NCBI GenBank assembly: GCA_018873225.1
Contig: JAEILZ010000001.1
Span: 4,898,001-4,962,000 of the forward strand
Reading direction: 5' to 3'
DNA: 64,000 nt
Source of the DNA: [Phialemoniopsis] sp. UDSM-2020
Taxonomy: Eukaryota > Ascomycota > Sordariomycetes > Thyridiales > Thyridiaceae
The position numbers were made by a program, and so were the translations under genes. This document shows, in pieces, positions 53,254-64,000 of the stretch (position 1 is the first letter of the stretch; each line of letters opens with the position of its first letter). Below the pieces are notes generated by a model. It was not told where the DNA came from. It saw only the letters and a program-made list of their open reading frames with translations, and searched no databases.

Positions 53254-54020
53254 GATGGAAAATGCGTCGGTGGACGCGCAGAGCAATACCGGGGCTCAAT
53301 CTATAGGTCTCGGTATTGAGCTCGTCCGTGGAAAGTGAGAGTGATGGCAGCAGCAGCGTGCCCCTATCGTGACAAAACCCTGATGCCGACTGAGGTCACG
53401 TAGCGGTCACGGTGGAGAGGTTCGCGGGCCAACGCGGGGTCGCCTCAGTGCTCAGGACCGTGCAAGAATGGCGTCCTGCAGTGGTGAAGTAAAGGTTGAC
53501 TTGAGCGGGAGATCATTGACATGTGAAGCTGCTCGAGTTCATGTCCTACACTCGTAGCGCATGAAGGGAGATAGGAATGCTCAATCGCCAAAAAGATGAG
53601 GCCTCAGCTGCTGACCGACGGGCACTGCGCAAACCCGTTGCTGTTTACAGACGGCAAAGCCCGCCAGCCAATGAAGCGTGTTGTGGGGGAGGCGACACGC
53701 GCTTTTATTGATTAAAACAAGACGTGTCGGTTGCTGTATCACATACCTGGCGACCACTTCATCAAAGGCTTGCGAGAATCCAAAAATGCAAGAGCTCAAG
53801 ACTTTGCGAAAGGCAAAATCATTTCGAATTGACAGGAAGGGCTCAGCGACGAGAGACCCGTGGATCAATTGACATTGATTGCGCGTCGCTGGTAGCGGAA
53901 ACTCGCAGCTCAGGCCCACTGTCTTTCAACGCTGGGAACGTGACCAAGAATTAAGGATTATTCTATTCTCATTAGATCATTTATACATATACAATACATA
54001 TATCTGCATGCACACATCCT
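53254..54020. promoter_or_regulatory. Upstream region of cdc2
   Basis: About 770 bp: promoter of the minus-strand cdc2 on the left, 3' flank of the Guf1 gene on the right. The Guf1 3' flank near 53990-54003 is TA-rich (ATACATATATC). No gene seen. Confidence 0.45.
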
Positions 54021-56209
54021 CTATGACTTGGACAAGAATTTTTGAAACGCGCTCTGGTCAATCACAACGTTGCCCACGGCCCTCAGCTTCTTCCGCCCCT
54101 CCTTCTGCTTCTCAAGCAGCTTGCGCCGGCGCGATATATCGCTCGCGTGCAGCTTGGCCAGCACGTCCTTTCTAAAAGGCTTGATCGTCTCGCGCGCCAC
54201 GACCTTCTTGCCCGCGGCGGCCTGGATGATGACCTCAAACATCTGCCGGTCGACGTGCTCGCGGAACCGCTGCACCCACGCCCGGCCCAGGCGGTCCACC
54301 TGCGACAAATGCACGACGCGACACACGGCGTCGACGGCCTTCTTGTTGACCAGCAGGCTCAGCTTGACCAGGTCCGAGCGGCGCCACCCGGCGTCGTCGT
54401 AGTCGAGCGTCGCGTACCCCTTGGACGCGCCCTTGAGCTTGCCGAAGAGGTCGTCGACGAGCGACGCCGTCGGCAGCGCGTATTTCACCAGGACCTGCCG
54501 GCTGCCGGTGCCCAGGAAATCGATGCTCTCCTGCTCGCCGCGGCTCGCCTCGCACAGCTCGATCACACGGCCCAGGTAGTCCTCCGGCACGGCGATGGTG
54601 GCCAGGACCATGGGCTCGTAGAAGTCGGCGCGCCCGCGGTGTTGCTCCGGCTCCGGGAATTCGGCCGGGTTGGTGATGATCTCTTCGCTGCCTATCTCGC
54701 GGCCGCTGCCCTCGCGCCACACGATCTTCGTGGGCACGGAGGGCTCTGTGATGATGATGTCGGCGCCGTGTTCCTGCCGGAGACGATCCTGGAACACGGA
54801 GCAGTGCAGACTACCCAAGAAACCCAAACGCCAACCCGCGCCCAATGCCTCTGAAAAGTCCTTTTGTAATGTAATGCTCCTGTCGTTGAGCACGAGCTGC
54901 GTGATGCTGTCGGCCAGCTTGGAGTAGTCGCTCTGGTCCGTCGGGAAGGCCGCGACGAAGACCATGGGCTTGGGCTCCTCGAAGCCCGGGTACGGCTCGA
55001 CGATCCCTTCGCTGCCAATGGTGGTAAAAGTGTCGCCGATCTTGGCGTCCTGGATCTTCTTCATGCCCGGGTTGAAGAAGACGTACCCGACCTGCCCGGC
55101 GCGCAGCCTGGACTGCGGCACCTGGTCCGGGTACTGTATGCCCACCTCGCCGACGCTGTACCTGTTTCCCGTAGCGAACGAGACGATCTGGTCGCCCGCC
55201 TGGAGTGTGCCGTCGAAGAGGCGCACCAGCAGGACCACGCCCTTGAAGGTGTCGTACCACGAGTCCACGAGCAGCATCCGCAGCGGCTTGTTCTCGTTCC
55301 CCTCGGGCGGCGGCACCGTCTCAATGACAGCCGGCAGCAGCGCCTCGACATTCTTTCCTGTCTTGGCGCTCACCAGCACCGCGCCCCTTCCGGTATCCGG
55401 ATCGACGTCGAGCTCAAATGTATCTTTTAGCTGTGTGAGCGCGCGGCCCGCGTCGGCGGTCGGCAGGTCGATCTTGTTGACGACGGGGACGAGGGCGAGG
55501 CTCTGCGCGAACGCTAGATAGAAATTGGCGACGGTCTGGGCCTGGACGCCCTGCGAGGCGTCGACGAGCAAGAGGGCGCCGCCGCACGAGGCGTAGGAGC
55601 GCGTGACCTCGGCGCGGAAGTCGACGTGGCCCGGCGTGTCGACGAGGTGGAGGAGGTAGTCGAGGCCGCGGTAGCGGTAGATCATGGTGCAGGTCTGGGC
55701 CTTGACGGTGATGCCGCGCTCGCGCTCGACGTCGAGTTTGTCCTGCCGACGAGGCAAATGTCAGCTGTGTGCTCCTGTCCTAGGCACTGTTAAGCAGGAG
55801 CTAGGTAACGTACGAGAACCTGCTTGTTTGCATCTCCAGGCGAGATGGTCCCCGTAATCTCGAGCAGCCGGTCGCTGAGCGTGCTCTTGCCATGGTCAAT
55901 GTGTGCCACGATGCAAAAGTTGCGGAACCGTTCGCGCGGGATGGCCGCGATGCGCTCCTCGAGCTCCGAGGGTGTCGCCTTGCCCCGCTTGCCGCCTGTG
56001 CTGTTGTGTCTCCTCTGTATACTGCATAATTTGCATGATACTGGTACAAGAGATCGACCTTGGTAAGGGGAGGTATTCGTAATCTGTGGGAGGTTGTGTC
56101 GAGGAAGTGGTCGAGGGATGGCGGTGCTACTGAGGGAGGCCAATTGCCGGGGACGCAGCGCCCGCAGACATGGTCGCATGTGCCCTACCGTGGCCACAGA
56201 GCCACGCAT
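54021..56209 (-). CDS. guf1: Mitochondrial translation factor GTPase Guf1 (LepA/EF4)
   Basis: Two exons, 56209-55814 and 55742-54021, intron GTACGT...CGGCAG (71 nt). The product is 705 residues; a second ATG ten codons later could also serve. The first ~70 residues are Arg/Ser/Pro-rich with no acids, a mitochondrial presequence. GTPase motifs are AHIDHGKST (102-110), RGITVKAQT (switch I), VDTPGHVDF and NKIDLP. The LepA-specific C-terminal domain is complete ([71 protein letters not shown]). It acts on mitochondrial ribosomes to aid elongation or remodel stalled complexes. A core gene. Confidence 0.96.
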
Positions 56210-56585
56210 CCGGTATATCTACTCGGAGCGTCCAGCGTGGCGTTTTCGAGGGTGCTGTTTGCTGTGTAAAAAGGTTGGCTGGCTTGTCTCGGGGTGGTCA
56301 GGCGAGCACCTGAGGGAAATTTGAAGCTCTCGCGTTCTTATCTTATCGCCGATCTACACCACATCTCAAGCTGGCCAGCTTCATGTTCAACACTGCCCGC
56401 GGGCATGTTCACCTCGACACAGCATCCTGCGAGGGAGAAAAATTTGATAAGTGAAGGTCTATGTCATCTTTGTTATTCTGAGTCTCGATCTTATATGATG
56501 GATTGCTATTTTACACTAGGAAGCAGTCGGTTCACGGGCATCGACCGGTACCCTCACATCCTGGCTCGCTTTATGGTATCATCTT
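56210..56585. other. Intergenic region Guf1 / sulfatase
   Basis: About 375 bp: promoter of Guf1 and 3' flank of the sulfatase gene. Nothing recognised. Confidence 0.4.
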
Positions 56586-58196
56586 TCATGCTTCATCTTT
56601 CAGTTGCTCCGCCCTTTTTCTAAGTCTCTCTTCCATCTGCTCCTTGGGACTCTTCAACGCCACCTTGGGGAACCGTCCATCAGCATCCCACGGCATGTTG
56701 TCACAGGACTGCACTAGCCACTTGAGCAACACCTTCTCCATCTTGTCACAGATCTCCTTCTTGGAAGGATCAGCCGCCAGGTTGTGCATCTCATGGGGGT
56801 CATTGTGGCGGTCGTAGAGCTCTGCAGGCTCATAGAGGCGGTAGACATAGGTCCAGTCAAGATCACGCACCGCCATAACCTTGCCCGCGAGCGTCGTGTC
56901 TTCGTGTTGGAGAGCCATCTTGAGGTCATAGGGGAATGGCGCTCTCTCCAGCAGCGGCTCTTCTTCGGCCAGGAAGCCTCCTTCTGAGTAGGCATACGGC
57001 TTGTGCTCTGTCTTACCCTCACATAGAAGCGGCACCCACGACTTTCCGTTGTGGGGAAAGCTTTCCTCAATCCCAGAGAACTCAAACATCGTCGGCACCA
57101 AGTCAACCATCTCCGTCATGGCCGTGATGGTCTTGCCCTCAGGCAACCCAGCGCCACCAATGATCAGGGGTTGGTGGACCAGAGTGTCGGACACGCCCGC
57201 GTGCCACTTCTCGATGAGGCCGTGGTCGCCCAGGTACTCTCCATGGTCCGTGTAGAACATGGTGATGGTGCTGTCCCAGTAGCCCTTCTCCTCCATCTTG
57301 GCCATGATCCGACCGAACTGGTCGTCCAGACGAGTAATCATGCCATAGTAGGTGGCTTTGATCTCGCGCCAGATCTCATCGGTGGCACGATGCGTGCCGT
57401 AGCGCTCGCGGATGGCCTGCATGTACCGCGGCTCGTAGCCCGTCTTGTTCTCCGGCTTGGAGGGGGAGTCACGAAGCTGTGACCGGTCGTACATGGAGAA
57501 GTATGGCTCCTCCACCTGGAAGGGGCAGTGCGGGAAGAGAAGAGGCATGAAGAGAACCCAGGGCTTGTCATCAGGAGGGCACTCGAGCCACTTGATAGCC
57601 GATCGCGCGACGCCCTCGTCGTAGTCAACGACCTCTTGCGCATCCCGCCGCCCGCGATAGAAAAGCCGGCCCCAGATACTCTCATCCTTGGGAAAGATGT
57701 TGGCTTTGGGATCCGTCGACGTAGCCTCCGACCCCACAAACATCTTGGGCAGATACTCTGGCGTCTCGAGGAACCCGTACTCAGTAACGCTCAGCTCCGT
57801 CACCGTCGGTGCAAAGGTGTCCCCGCGGGGCGCGAGGCAGGCGACGTGGTACCCGTTCTCTTTCAGGCTGCGCCACACGTTGGGCTCCCACGGCTTGATG
57901 AGGTTGTCCATATTGCGGTGGCCGCTGACGTGCGGGTACGTCCCCGTGAACATGCTGCAGCGCGACTGCGAGCACGCCGACGCCTGCACGAAGCAGTTTG
58001 TGAAGAGGCTGCCGCGGCGCGCGAACGCGTCGATGTTGGGCGTCTTGACCTCGGAGTCCGGGCTCGTGCAGCCGACGGCGTCGTAGCGCAGCTGGTCCGG
58101 CATGAAGACGATGTAGTTGGGCCGGCCATCTCCGTTCTTGGAGTCGACCTTGAGCGGCAGGGGCTTGGGCGGGATCCGGTGGTGGAAGGCGCCCAT
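56586..58196 (-). CDS. Type I sulfatase / alkaline-phosphatase superfamily hydrolase
   Basis: A single 1.6-kb exon of 536 residues. Sulfatase features are IVFMPDQLRYDAVG (first metal site), the active-site region ASACSQSRCSMFTGTYPHVSGH, and FYTDHGEYLGDHGLIEKWH (second metal site), with AELYDRHNDPHEMHNLAADP near the end. The formylglycine motif is C75-S-Q-S-R79, where most members have C-x-P-x-R; the Pro is replaced by Gln. It hydrolyses a sulfate ester, or possibly a phosphonate or phosphate ester as in related enzymes, probably in the cytosol since no signal peptide is visible. The lack of introns and bacterial-like architecture are compatible with an old transfer from bacteria, unproven. 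Confidence 0.9.
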   Translation of the reverse strand: MGAFHHRIPPKPLPLKVDSKNGDGRPNYIVFMPDQLRYDAVGCTSPDSEVKTPNIDAFARRGSLFTNCFVQASACSQSRCSMFTGTYPHVSGHRNMDNLIKPWEPNVWRSLKENGYHVACLAPRGDTFAPTVTELSVTEYGFLETPEYLPKMFVGSEATSTDPKANIFPKDESIWGRLFYRGRRDAQEVVDYDEGVARSAIKWLECPPDDKPWVLFMPLLFPHCPFQVEEPYFSMYDRSQLRDSPSKPENKTGYEPRYMQAIRERYGTHRATDEIWREIKATYYGMITRLDDQFGRIMAKMEEKGYWDSTITMFYTDHGEYLGDHGLIEKWHAGVSDTLVHQPLIIGGAGLPEGKTITAMTEMVDLVPTMFEFSGIEESFPHNGKSWVPLLCEGKTEHKPYAYSEGGFLAEEEPLLERAPFPYDLKMALQHEDTTLAGKVMAVRDLDWTYVYRLYEPAELYDRHNDPHEMHNLAADPSKKEICDKMEKVLLKWLVQSCDNMPWDADGRFPKVALKSPKEQMEERLRKRAEQLKDEA

Positions 58197-58705
58197 CTTT
58201 GCTAGTGAGGCGGGTGCGTATGTACTTGACGCGTGTCGTGGATTTACAAACCTATTTCTGGGCCTTCGCTGTTCTTGTTTGGCTTTGTTTTAGTTTGGTA
58301 ATGTCGAACAAATCACTTATACATGGTTGGCCGTCTGAAACCCCCGGATCCCGGCCTCTTCGTTGACCCGAGCAGTGGGATGACCTGCCACCCAAGATTC
58401 GATGCCCAATAGGAGGGTAGAGGATTCAGCATACAACCTTCACATGCCTCCCCGCAGTCCGGCTCGGGGTGCAGGACATCGCCCGAGATCCGGAAGCTAG
58501 CTGGGACTAGATTAGTCACTAGAGGTTGTGGTGGCCACCTCTCCAGGCCGCCCCATTTATCTAGCTCCCGGTTCGTTAAAAGGCGAGCCGGTCCCACCCT
58601 CTCCGTTCATCCGTTCTCTTGCTCTTCAACCACTGCGTCTCAGATGCCGGTCCCAACGACGGATGAGTCCCCGGCGAGTGCTGAAGACAGGGCTCGTTGA
58701 TTGGA
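58197..58705. promoter_or_regulatory. Bidirectional promoter sulfatase / double-cluster regulator
   Basis: About 510 bp between divergent starts. Repeated CCGG-rich triplets occur (for example near 58340-58352, 58460-58490 and 58570-58590), but no clean inverted pair was singled out. No gene seen. Confidence 0.4.
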
Positions 58706-60954
58706 ATGCCGATGAGCCGGGATCCAGCCAGGCGGCTCGCATGCTACCAATGCCGCGCGCGAAAGGTCAGTACACCTACCATCGGTCATGGAGATACTGT
58801 CTAAGTGGTGTATCACAGGTCAAATGTGACCGGCAGCTGTCCGGCTGCGGCGCTTGTGCGCGGCTCGGGTTCACCTGTTCATTCATCTCGGGGGAGGTAC
58901 CGCTGAGCCCGGGCCTCTCGGGCGCTACCTCTGACGAAGTCACCAAGGCAGGCACGAAGAGGAAGCGTATCAGAAATGCGTGCGACGCTTGCAAGTCTGT
59001 CAAGGCAAAGTGCTCCGGGTCTCAGCCCTGCGAGAGGTGCAGTTCTTCAGGCCGGCTCTGCTTGTACTCCAACGCGGGGCCAACCACAAGTTCATATTCT
59101 ACAATACAGATTGCCGCACCGGACGCCGCAATTCCCCCTCCAACAGTGACAGATCCTGAACCGCAAGCTGGTTCCGTCGCTGCAGCGACAAATATTACCT
59201 CGCCGGGCTACATGAGCCCCTTGGCTTCCAGATCAGTGCCACCACAACCAACTGCTATTCTTGACAAGGTTACTGCCAGGAAATACATCAATGCCTATTT
59301 CGACAAGGTCGACTTCTCAGCGCACCCGTTCCTACACAAAGCCAGCCTCATCACCGATCTGAATCAAGATCAACTCGACGAGACACTTCTCAAGGCTGTA
59401 TGTGCGTCTGGCTTGCACTTACTGTCGCCTGGCGACCCCACGGCCGAAGCATGGATGCGCGAAGTGCAGGATTGTCTCGTGGGCTCAATCGGCAGCCAGT
59501 CTCTCACGCAGCTGCAGACCTTGATGCTGTTGATCCGCTACCAGTATGAGAGGAGTGTCATTGGCGACGTCTGGATGCTGCTGCCCACCGCAGCGCGTAT
59601 CGCGTTCACGAAACGACTCAACTATGAGCACCCGGAGATGGACCCGGTCCAGCAGGAAATGTTGCGACGCTTGATGTGGTCTATCTTCATCTTGGACAAG
59701 ATCCTATCAGGTGGTCTGGATGATCTTGTTGTTTGTCCGACCGAGCGTCTCCATATTCGACTTCCAACAAGTGACCAGAACTTCGAGCGTGGAATACCCT
59801 CAAAAGCTCCGTGCCTTGTGACTAATGGCACCGGCGACATATACGATATGGATGCTACCGGTCACATAATTCGCCTCTATGCTGTTCGTGAGAGGGTGTT
59901 AAGGTAATAAAAACAACGACACCCCTTTCTAAGTGCATCATACGAGTATTGACCTGTTCGCTTCAGATATACCAAGCGCGTTGTCAGAGATGGATCGTAT
60001 CCAATTGCCAGTCGCAATGAACTGTATGCCCTCGACAGAGAGCTTCTAGCCCTACAAGAGGAATTACCAGATGCTTTGAAGCTGAGTCCACGACGCTTGA
60101 CTCTTATGGCTCACACACAAGACTCAGGAAAGTACGTCATGCTTCACAGCAAGTGGCTATTGTGCCGTTCAGACCTATACAGTCATCTCATCCCCGGCCT
60201 CCGTGAAAGCGTAACGAAGAAGGTCTTCGAGGCCACGCCGCCCGAGTACTCGGAGCATTGCCAACGGGAAAGCTTGAATTGTGCTTTACAGCTCTGTGAC
60301 CTATGGTCCGCATATCACCACCTCAATACTGGAAGGCCGATCCTCGACCCGGCGTATGTGATGATCGTCTATCAATGCGCCTCGAGGGTAGATCGCCTGA
60401 GCCACTTGCTGCCCGATACTGGGGCGCACAGCATCGACGCCCTGAGAGTCAAGCTTACCGAGGCTCTGAGCATAACGAACGAACTTCGGAGCATGTACTC
60501 GTGGGTGCAGCAGTGCGCCGACGATATTGAGAAGATGCTTCCGCAACTCGGACTTCAGAGAAGTAGAGAGTCGTCTGAAGGGTTTGAATCGACCATGCCT
60601 CACTCGAAACACTCCTTTATACGTTTCAACCTGCAAGAAAGTAGGTCTTCTCGGCCTTCTAACCTCTCGCCACTTACGACTCCGGATACCACATCCTTTG
60701 GACCTTCACCGGCTCAGGAGCGCGGCCAGGAAATAGTAGATGGTGTGACTAACACCACGCGGCGGGCTTTCGGGATGCATACACCGGATGCTTCGGTCAC
60801 AGGGGCTGGGGTGCACCTGTCAGGAGGGGACGGCGGAATCCCTTTGCCTCCCGATGTGCTGGGTCAGGATCTGGCACTGTCTTGGGAGCCTTATGATGTT
60901 GATATCGATGCTTCTTACCCAGAAGACTTCACTTCGTTGTTCTACATAAACTAA
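58706..60954 (+). CDS. Transcription factor with two tandem Zn2Cys6 clusters
   Basis: Three exons, 58706-58765, 58819-59903 and 59967-60954, giving 710 residues. An in-frame stop lies just upstream of the ATG at 58706. Intron 1 (GTCAGT...ATCACAG, 53 nt) joins CYQCRARK to VKCDRQLSGCGACARLGFTC, completing a first zinc cluster (C13, 16, 23, 30, 33, 40). A second complete cluster follows at C75, 78, 85, 91, 94 and 101, after a basic KRKRIR. The middle homology region includes LMLLIRYQYERSVIGDVWMLLPTAARIAFTKRLNYEH and RRLMWSIFILDKILSGG. The C terminus is acidic and aromatic. It is divergent from the sulfatase, which it could control (inference). Confidence 0.88.
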
Positions 60955-61944
60955 TTTACGAGATTCAACAAAAGCTTTCATTTTGTATGAATGTGACTCG
61001 GCCCAAGGTCACTTAGCGGTTGGATACCAATTGTAGACGTTGAGATCCATGGATTTGTCAGGATTCACGGCTCTTCTACACTCGGTGCCTTCCCCGGGGC
61101 AGTGACAGACAATGAAATGGGGTCATCCGGCTACATCCCCGAAAAGTCACACCATTTCGCACAACCAAGGTGTCAAACTTTCACCAAAAACTCTAGACCA
61201 ATCCTATGCCCCTTGCTACAATGATCTTGCACCATGCATACTGCCGAATGGAGTGCTTCAATGCTGCTAAACTCCTCGGACCCACCTTGGTGTCCGTTCA
61301 TCCGATGCCCTGCTAATTACGACCCGAGGGTTTGGTAAGTTAGTGATGCACACGGTAGTGAGGATCAGGTCTTGACGAATCCAGGTTCGTTCTTCGAAGT
61401 CTTTGAGTCAACAAACTATGTGTGTTGATAGTTGCTTATGACCGGGATGTCGAGAAATACGCCGAAGATCTCCACTTGTCCATACATGTAGCTGTGCTAA
61501 AGGGAGAAACACGCATCTAGAACCCTGACATTGCTTTATTTGTCTGAGGACTTCTCCTTCTCCTCTTGGATCACAAGGCCCCGTAAATGGAGGGTCATCC
61601 GACTACCTAAGCCCGAACAAAAACGTTGCAGCAGGGATGCCTCGACGCGAGTCGCGACTCCGTGTTGCCGTTAGCGTCCGGATCTCGGGCCTGAACGCTC
61701 TCCTCGAGCGAGCCTCGCGTGAAGTTTTTGCCTCTCGCACCATCCCCCCACAGAATTTGTCTAGCCCCATGGGGTCAGCTTGTATGCCCGGTGCAAGAAG
61801 TTCTCGGGGGAGGTTTCCGGGTTCGATGTTATATATTCATCAATCCGCCGCACCTTTGCCGATGATCTGCACCCCAAGCGGCACAGCATTCGAGATCCAA
61901 GTCTAACAATCCTACCGCGGTGCCGATAGTCGACTTCAACCATC
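60955..61944. promoter_or_regulatory. Upstream region of sugar transporter gene
   Basis: About 990 bp without a credible gene. TTATATAT at 61829-61836 is a TATA box about 110 bp before the transporter ATG. A palindromic CCCCGGGG at 61092-61099 contains SYGGRG on both strands (CreA-type carbon-repressor consensus) but lies 850 bp upstream. Confidence 0.45.
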
Positions 61945-63797
61945 ATGGACGCCACCAATTCATCGCCCCCAAAGCGGGACATCTTCAGAAAGTTCCGCTT
62001 CTTCAACCGTACCTTGGCTCTTAGTGTCCTGCTGATTGCCATCTCGACTTTCAACTATGGCTTCGACAATCAGGCCTTTGCGAGCACGCAGGCCATGGAC
62101 GCGTTCCAGAGACAGTTCGGCACGCTGAACCCCAAGACTCAGGAGTACTACCTCGAGCCATCGTGGCTGTCTCTGTTCAACAGTCTGAACTACATTGGAC
62201 TTGCTTGCGGTACGTACTGAACCCATGGACTCTTTGTCAAATTTCGCTTCTAACAGGGCTTGTTGCGCAGGTGTATTCATCGGAAGTGTCATCTCTGCTC
62301 GATTCGGCCGAAAGTGGTGCATGGCAACCATGAGCGCCTACGCGCTCGTCACCGCGACCATCGCCGTCACCTCCAAGCACAGAGACCAGATCATGGCGGC
62401 GCGCGTGCTGAACTACGTCTACGTTGGCATGGAGTTAGCTGTCATCCCGACGTATCAGTCCGAGATTGGTAGGCATCGCTATACGTTCCCTTTTCATGCA
62501 GCAGCTAACGAATTTCTTGAACAGTCCCATCGTCGGTCCGCGGTCTGGTCGTCGGTAGTTATCACATGAGCTTGGTCCTTGGAGGTCTGGTTATCAACTC
62601 GGTATGCCTCGGTACCTCCAAGATCCAGGACAACCGCGCGTGGCGCATCCCCGTCGGTCTCTTTTACATCGTCCCGTCCATCATCTTGGCCGGCATCTTC
62701 TTCGTGCCCGAATCGCCTCGATGGCTCCTCCGACAAGATCGCGTCGAGGAGGCCAAGGCCAGTCTGAGGAGGCTGCGCCAGGGCCCCTTCACCGACGAAC
62801 AGATCGACTACGAGTTCCGCGAGCTCCAGTACTCGCTCGAGATGGACCCGGAGCAGGGCAAGTTCCTCGAGCTCTTCAAGGGTAGAAACCTCAAGCGGAC
62901 TGCCATCGCAGTAATGATAAACATGTTTCAGCAGGCCACTGGACAGGCCTTCGCGTCTCAGTACGGCGCAATCTACGTCAAGTCTCTGAAGACCATCAAC
63001 CCATTTGCCTTTGCGCTCATCACATCCTCCCTGAACGTCATCATGACTGTCATCCTGCTGCCTATTGCCGATCGCGTTGGCAGGAAGTAAGTGATATGTT
63101 TCCAATTGTGGATTGCGCTGGAAATTGTAGCAAGCTAACATTATATCTCTTAGGCCCTTGCTCATGGCATCCTCGGTCATCATGGCCTCTGCTCTCCTCA
63201 CTATGGGTGGCCTGGGCACAGCCAGCCCAATCACAGTCCCCGAGAAGCAAGGAATTGTGGCTATGGTGGCTGTCTTAGCTGTCGGTTTCGCTACTGGATG
63301 GGGACCAATGACATACGTTGTAACATCCGAGGTATCCGCCCTCCGCCTCCGCGACCACACCTCCCGTCTCGGGTTCGGTGTCAACGTCCTGTTCAAGTAG
63401 GTCTCACGCCGTCACCCAGCTTTTCACAAAATACATAGAGAGCTCGTATACTAACAGCCTCATCCGCAGCTTCCTCGTAAACTTCTCCATCCCCTACCTC
63501 ATCGACGTCAAGTACGCCGGCCTCGGCAGCAAGGTCGGCTTCATCTTCGGCTCGATCGCCTTTTGCGCCCTCGTGTGCACCTACTTCTTCGTGCCCGAGT
63601 GCAAGGGCAAGACCCTGGAGCAGATTGATCTCCTGTTCAACAACGACATCCCTCTGCGCAGCTTTGGCAAGACGGATGCGGCTACCATGATGATGAATGC
63701 TACGGATATGCGCAAGGCGCAGGACGAGCCTACGGATGAGGTCGACCTGGAGGCCGGCAAGACCAATGGCACTTCAACCGCCCACCGCGAGTGCTAG
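61945..63797 (+). CDS. MFS sugar transporter (maltose/hexose permease-like)
   Basis: Five exons: 61945-62209, 62271-62468, 62525-63086, 63154-63396 and 63470-63797. All introns have GT...AG ends and keep one 531-residue frame. Sugar-porter motifs are visible: NYGFDNQAF after helix 1, SARFGRKWCM (GRK loop), RVLNYVYVGMELAVIPTYQSEI, VPESPRWLLRQDR at the central loop, INMFQQATGQAFASQYGAIY in helix 7, ADRVGRKPLL, and VPECKGKTLEQIDLLF after helix 12. Twelve helices are expected, acting as a proton-coupled sugar importer at the plasma membrane. The exact sugar is unknown; the sequence leans to the alpha-glucoside group, based on the overall motif style. Confidence 0.93.
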
Positions 63798-64000
63798 GTG
63801 CTTCGCTGCACGCACCTGGACATCTCTGTAGAACTGGACCTGTCATTAGGAAGCCTGAAGAGGTCGTCTGACCTCGCACTCCTCAGAATCAAGCACTTGG
63901 CGCTGCCATCTATTTGTAACACAAATTATTCAAACCAACATCTCTAGGTCGAGTAATTGATAAGCTATACGCGGTCTTGATGCAGTGGAAGCCTGGGCGC

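Noticed and set aside
54042..54854. 270-codon plus-strand ORF
   Set aside because: It is antisense to the Guf1 coding region; GC-rich third positions leave the opposite strand open. The same applies to ORFs opposite the amidohydrolase (50829-51878), cdc2 (52635-53156) and sulfatase (57528-58205).
1..64000. Transposons, long repeats, CRISPR arrays and rRNA genes
   Set aside because: No transposase or reverse-transcriptase motifs, no long terminal or inverted repeats and no spaced repeat arrays were seen by eye; a self-comparison could still find diverged remnants.

Overview
This is nuclear DNA of a filamentous ascomycete (Pezizomycotina, most likely a Sordariomycete; the genus is not resolved). 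Genes are short, lie on both strands, and carry 46-130 nt introns with GTRNGY-type donors and CTAAC/CTRAY-like branch points. Typical fungal families dominate: Zn2Cys6 regulators, MFS transporters, a Pth11-like rhodopsin-fold protein and a Cdc2 with the fungal insertion. I see no transposon, rRNA, tRNA, CRISPR or polyketide/NRPS backbone gene. All multi-exon models were built by hand from splice sites and checked for reading frame; they are predictions without transcript support.

Layout. 0-2.2 kb: the 3' end of an unrecognised conserved gene and a small cysteine-rich secreted protein. 3.1-7.2 kb: two related GTPases, head to head, each with a long coiled coil and a different C-terminal tail. 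7.5-12 kb: a DHA2-type MFS exporter divergent from a Zn2Cys6 regulator. 12.3-16.7 kb: an SDR, a cluster-less fungal regulator and a short Zn2Cys6 regulator. 17-20.8 kb: a Zn2Cys6 regulator convergent with a second DHA2 exporter. 21.3-25.3 kb: an amidase divergent from an NCS1 permease, with several GATA sites between them, which looks like a nitrogen-scavenging pair. 25.8-27 kb: a secreted Ser/Thr-rich protein.

27.4-39.1 kb is the most coherent block. It holds a Zn2Cys6 regulator, a mitochondrial tricarboxylate carrier, a LigI-like amidohydrolase, an RraA-like (HMG/CHA aldolase family) protein, a Dal5-like anion transporter and a mitochondrial aconitase paralogue, followed by a methyltransferase and an SDR. 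The enzyme set matches, step for step, the conversion of 2-pyrone-4,6-dicarboxylate or a related tricarboxylate to pyruvate plus oxaloacetate. The two divergent promoters share CGGAGCT-containing sites. I propose it as a candidate tri/dicarboxylate catabolic cluster; the substrate is inferred.

40.9-51.8 kb is a mixed accessory stretch: SDRs, a GNAT, a kinase-like protein, a Pth11-like membrane protein, a Zn2Cys6 regulator and a metal-dependent amidohydrolase. 52.2-56.2 kb holds two core genes, Cdc2/CDK1 and mitochondrial Guf1. 56.6-63.8 kb holds an intronless sulfatase with an unusual active-site motif, a regulator with two tandem Zn2Cys6 clusters, and a sugar transporter.
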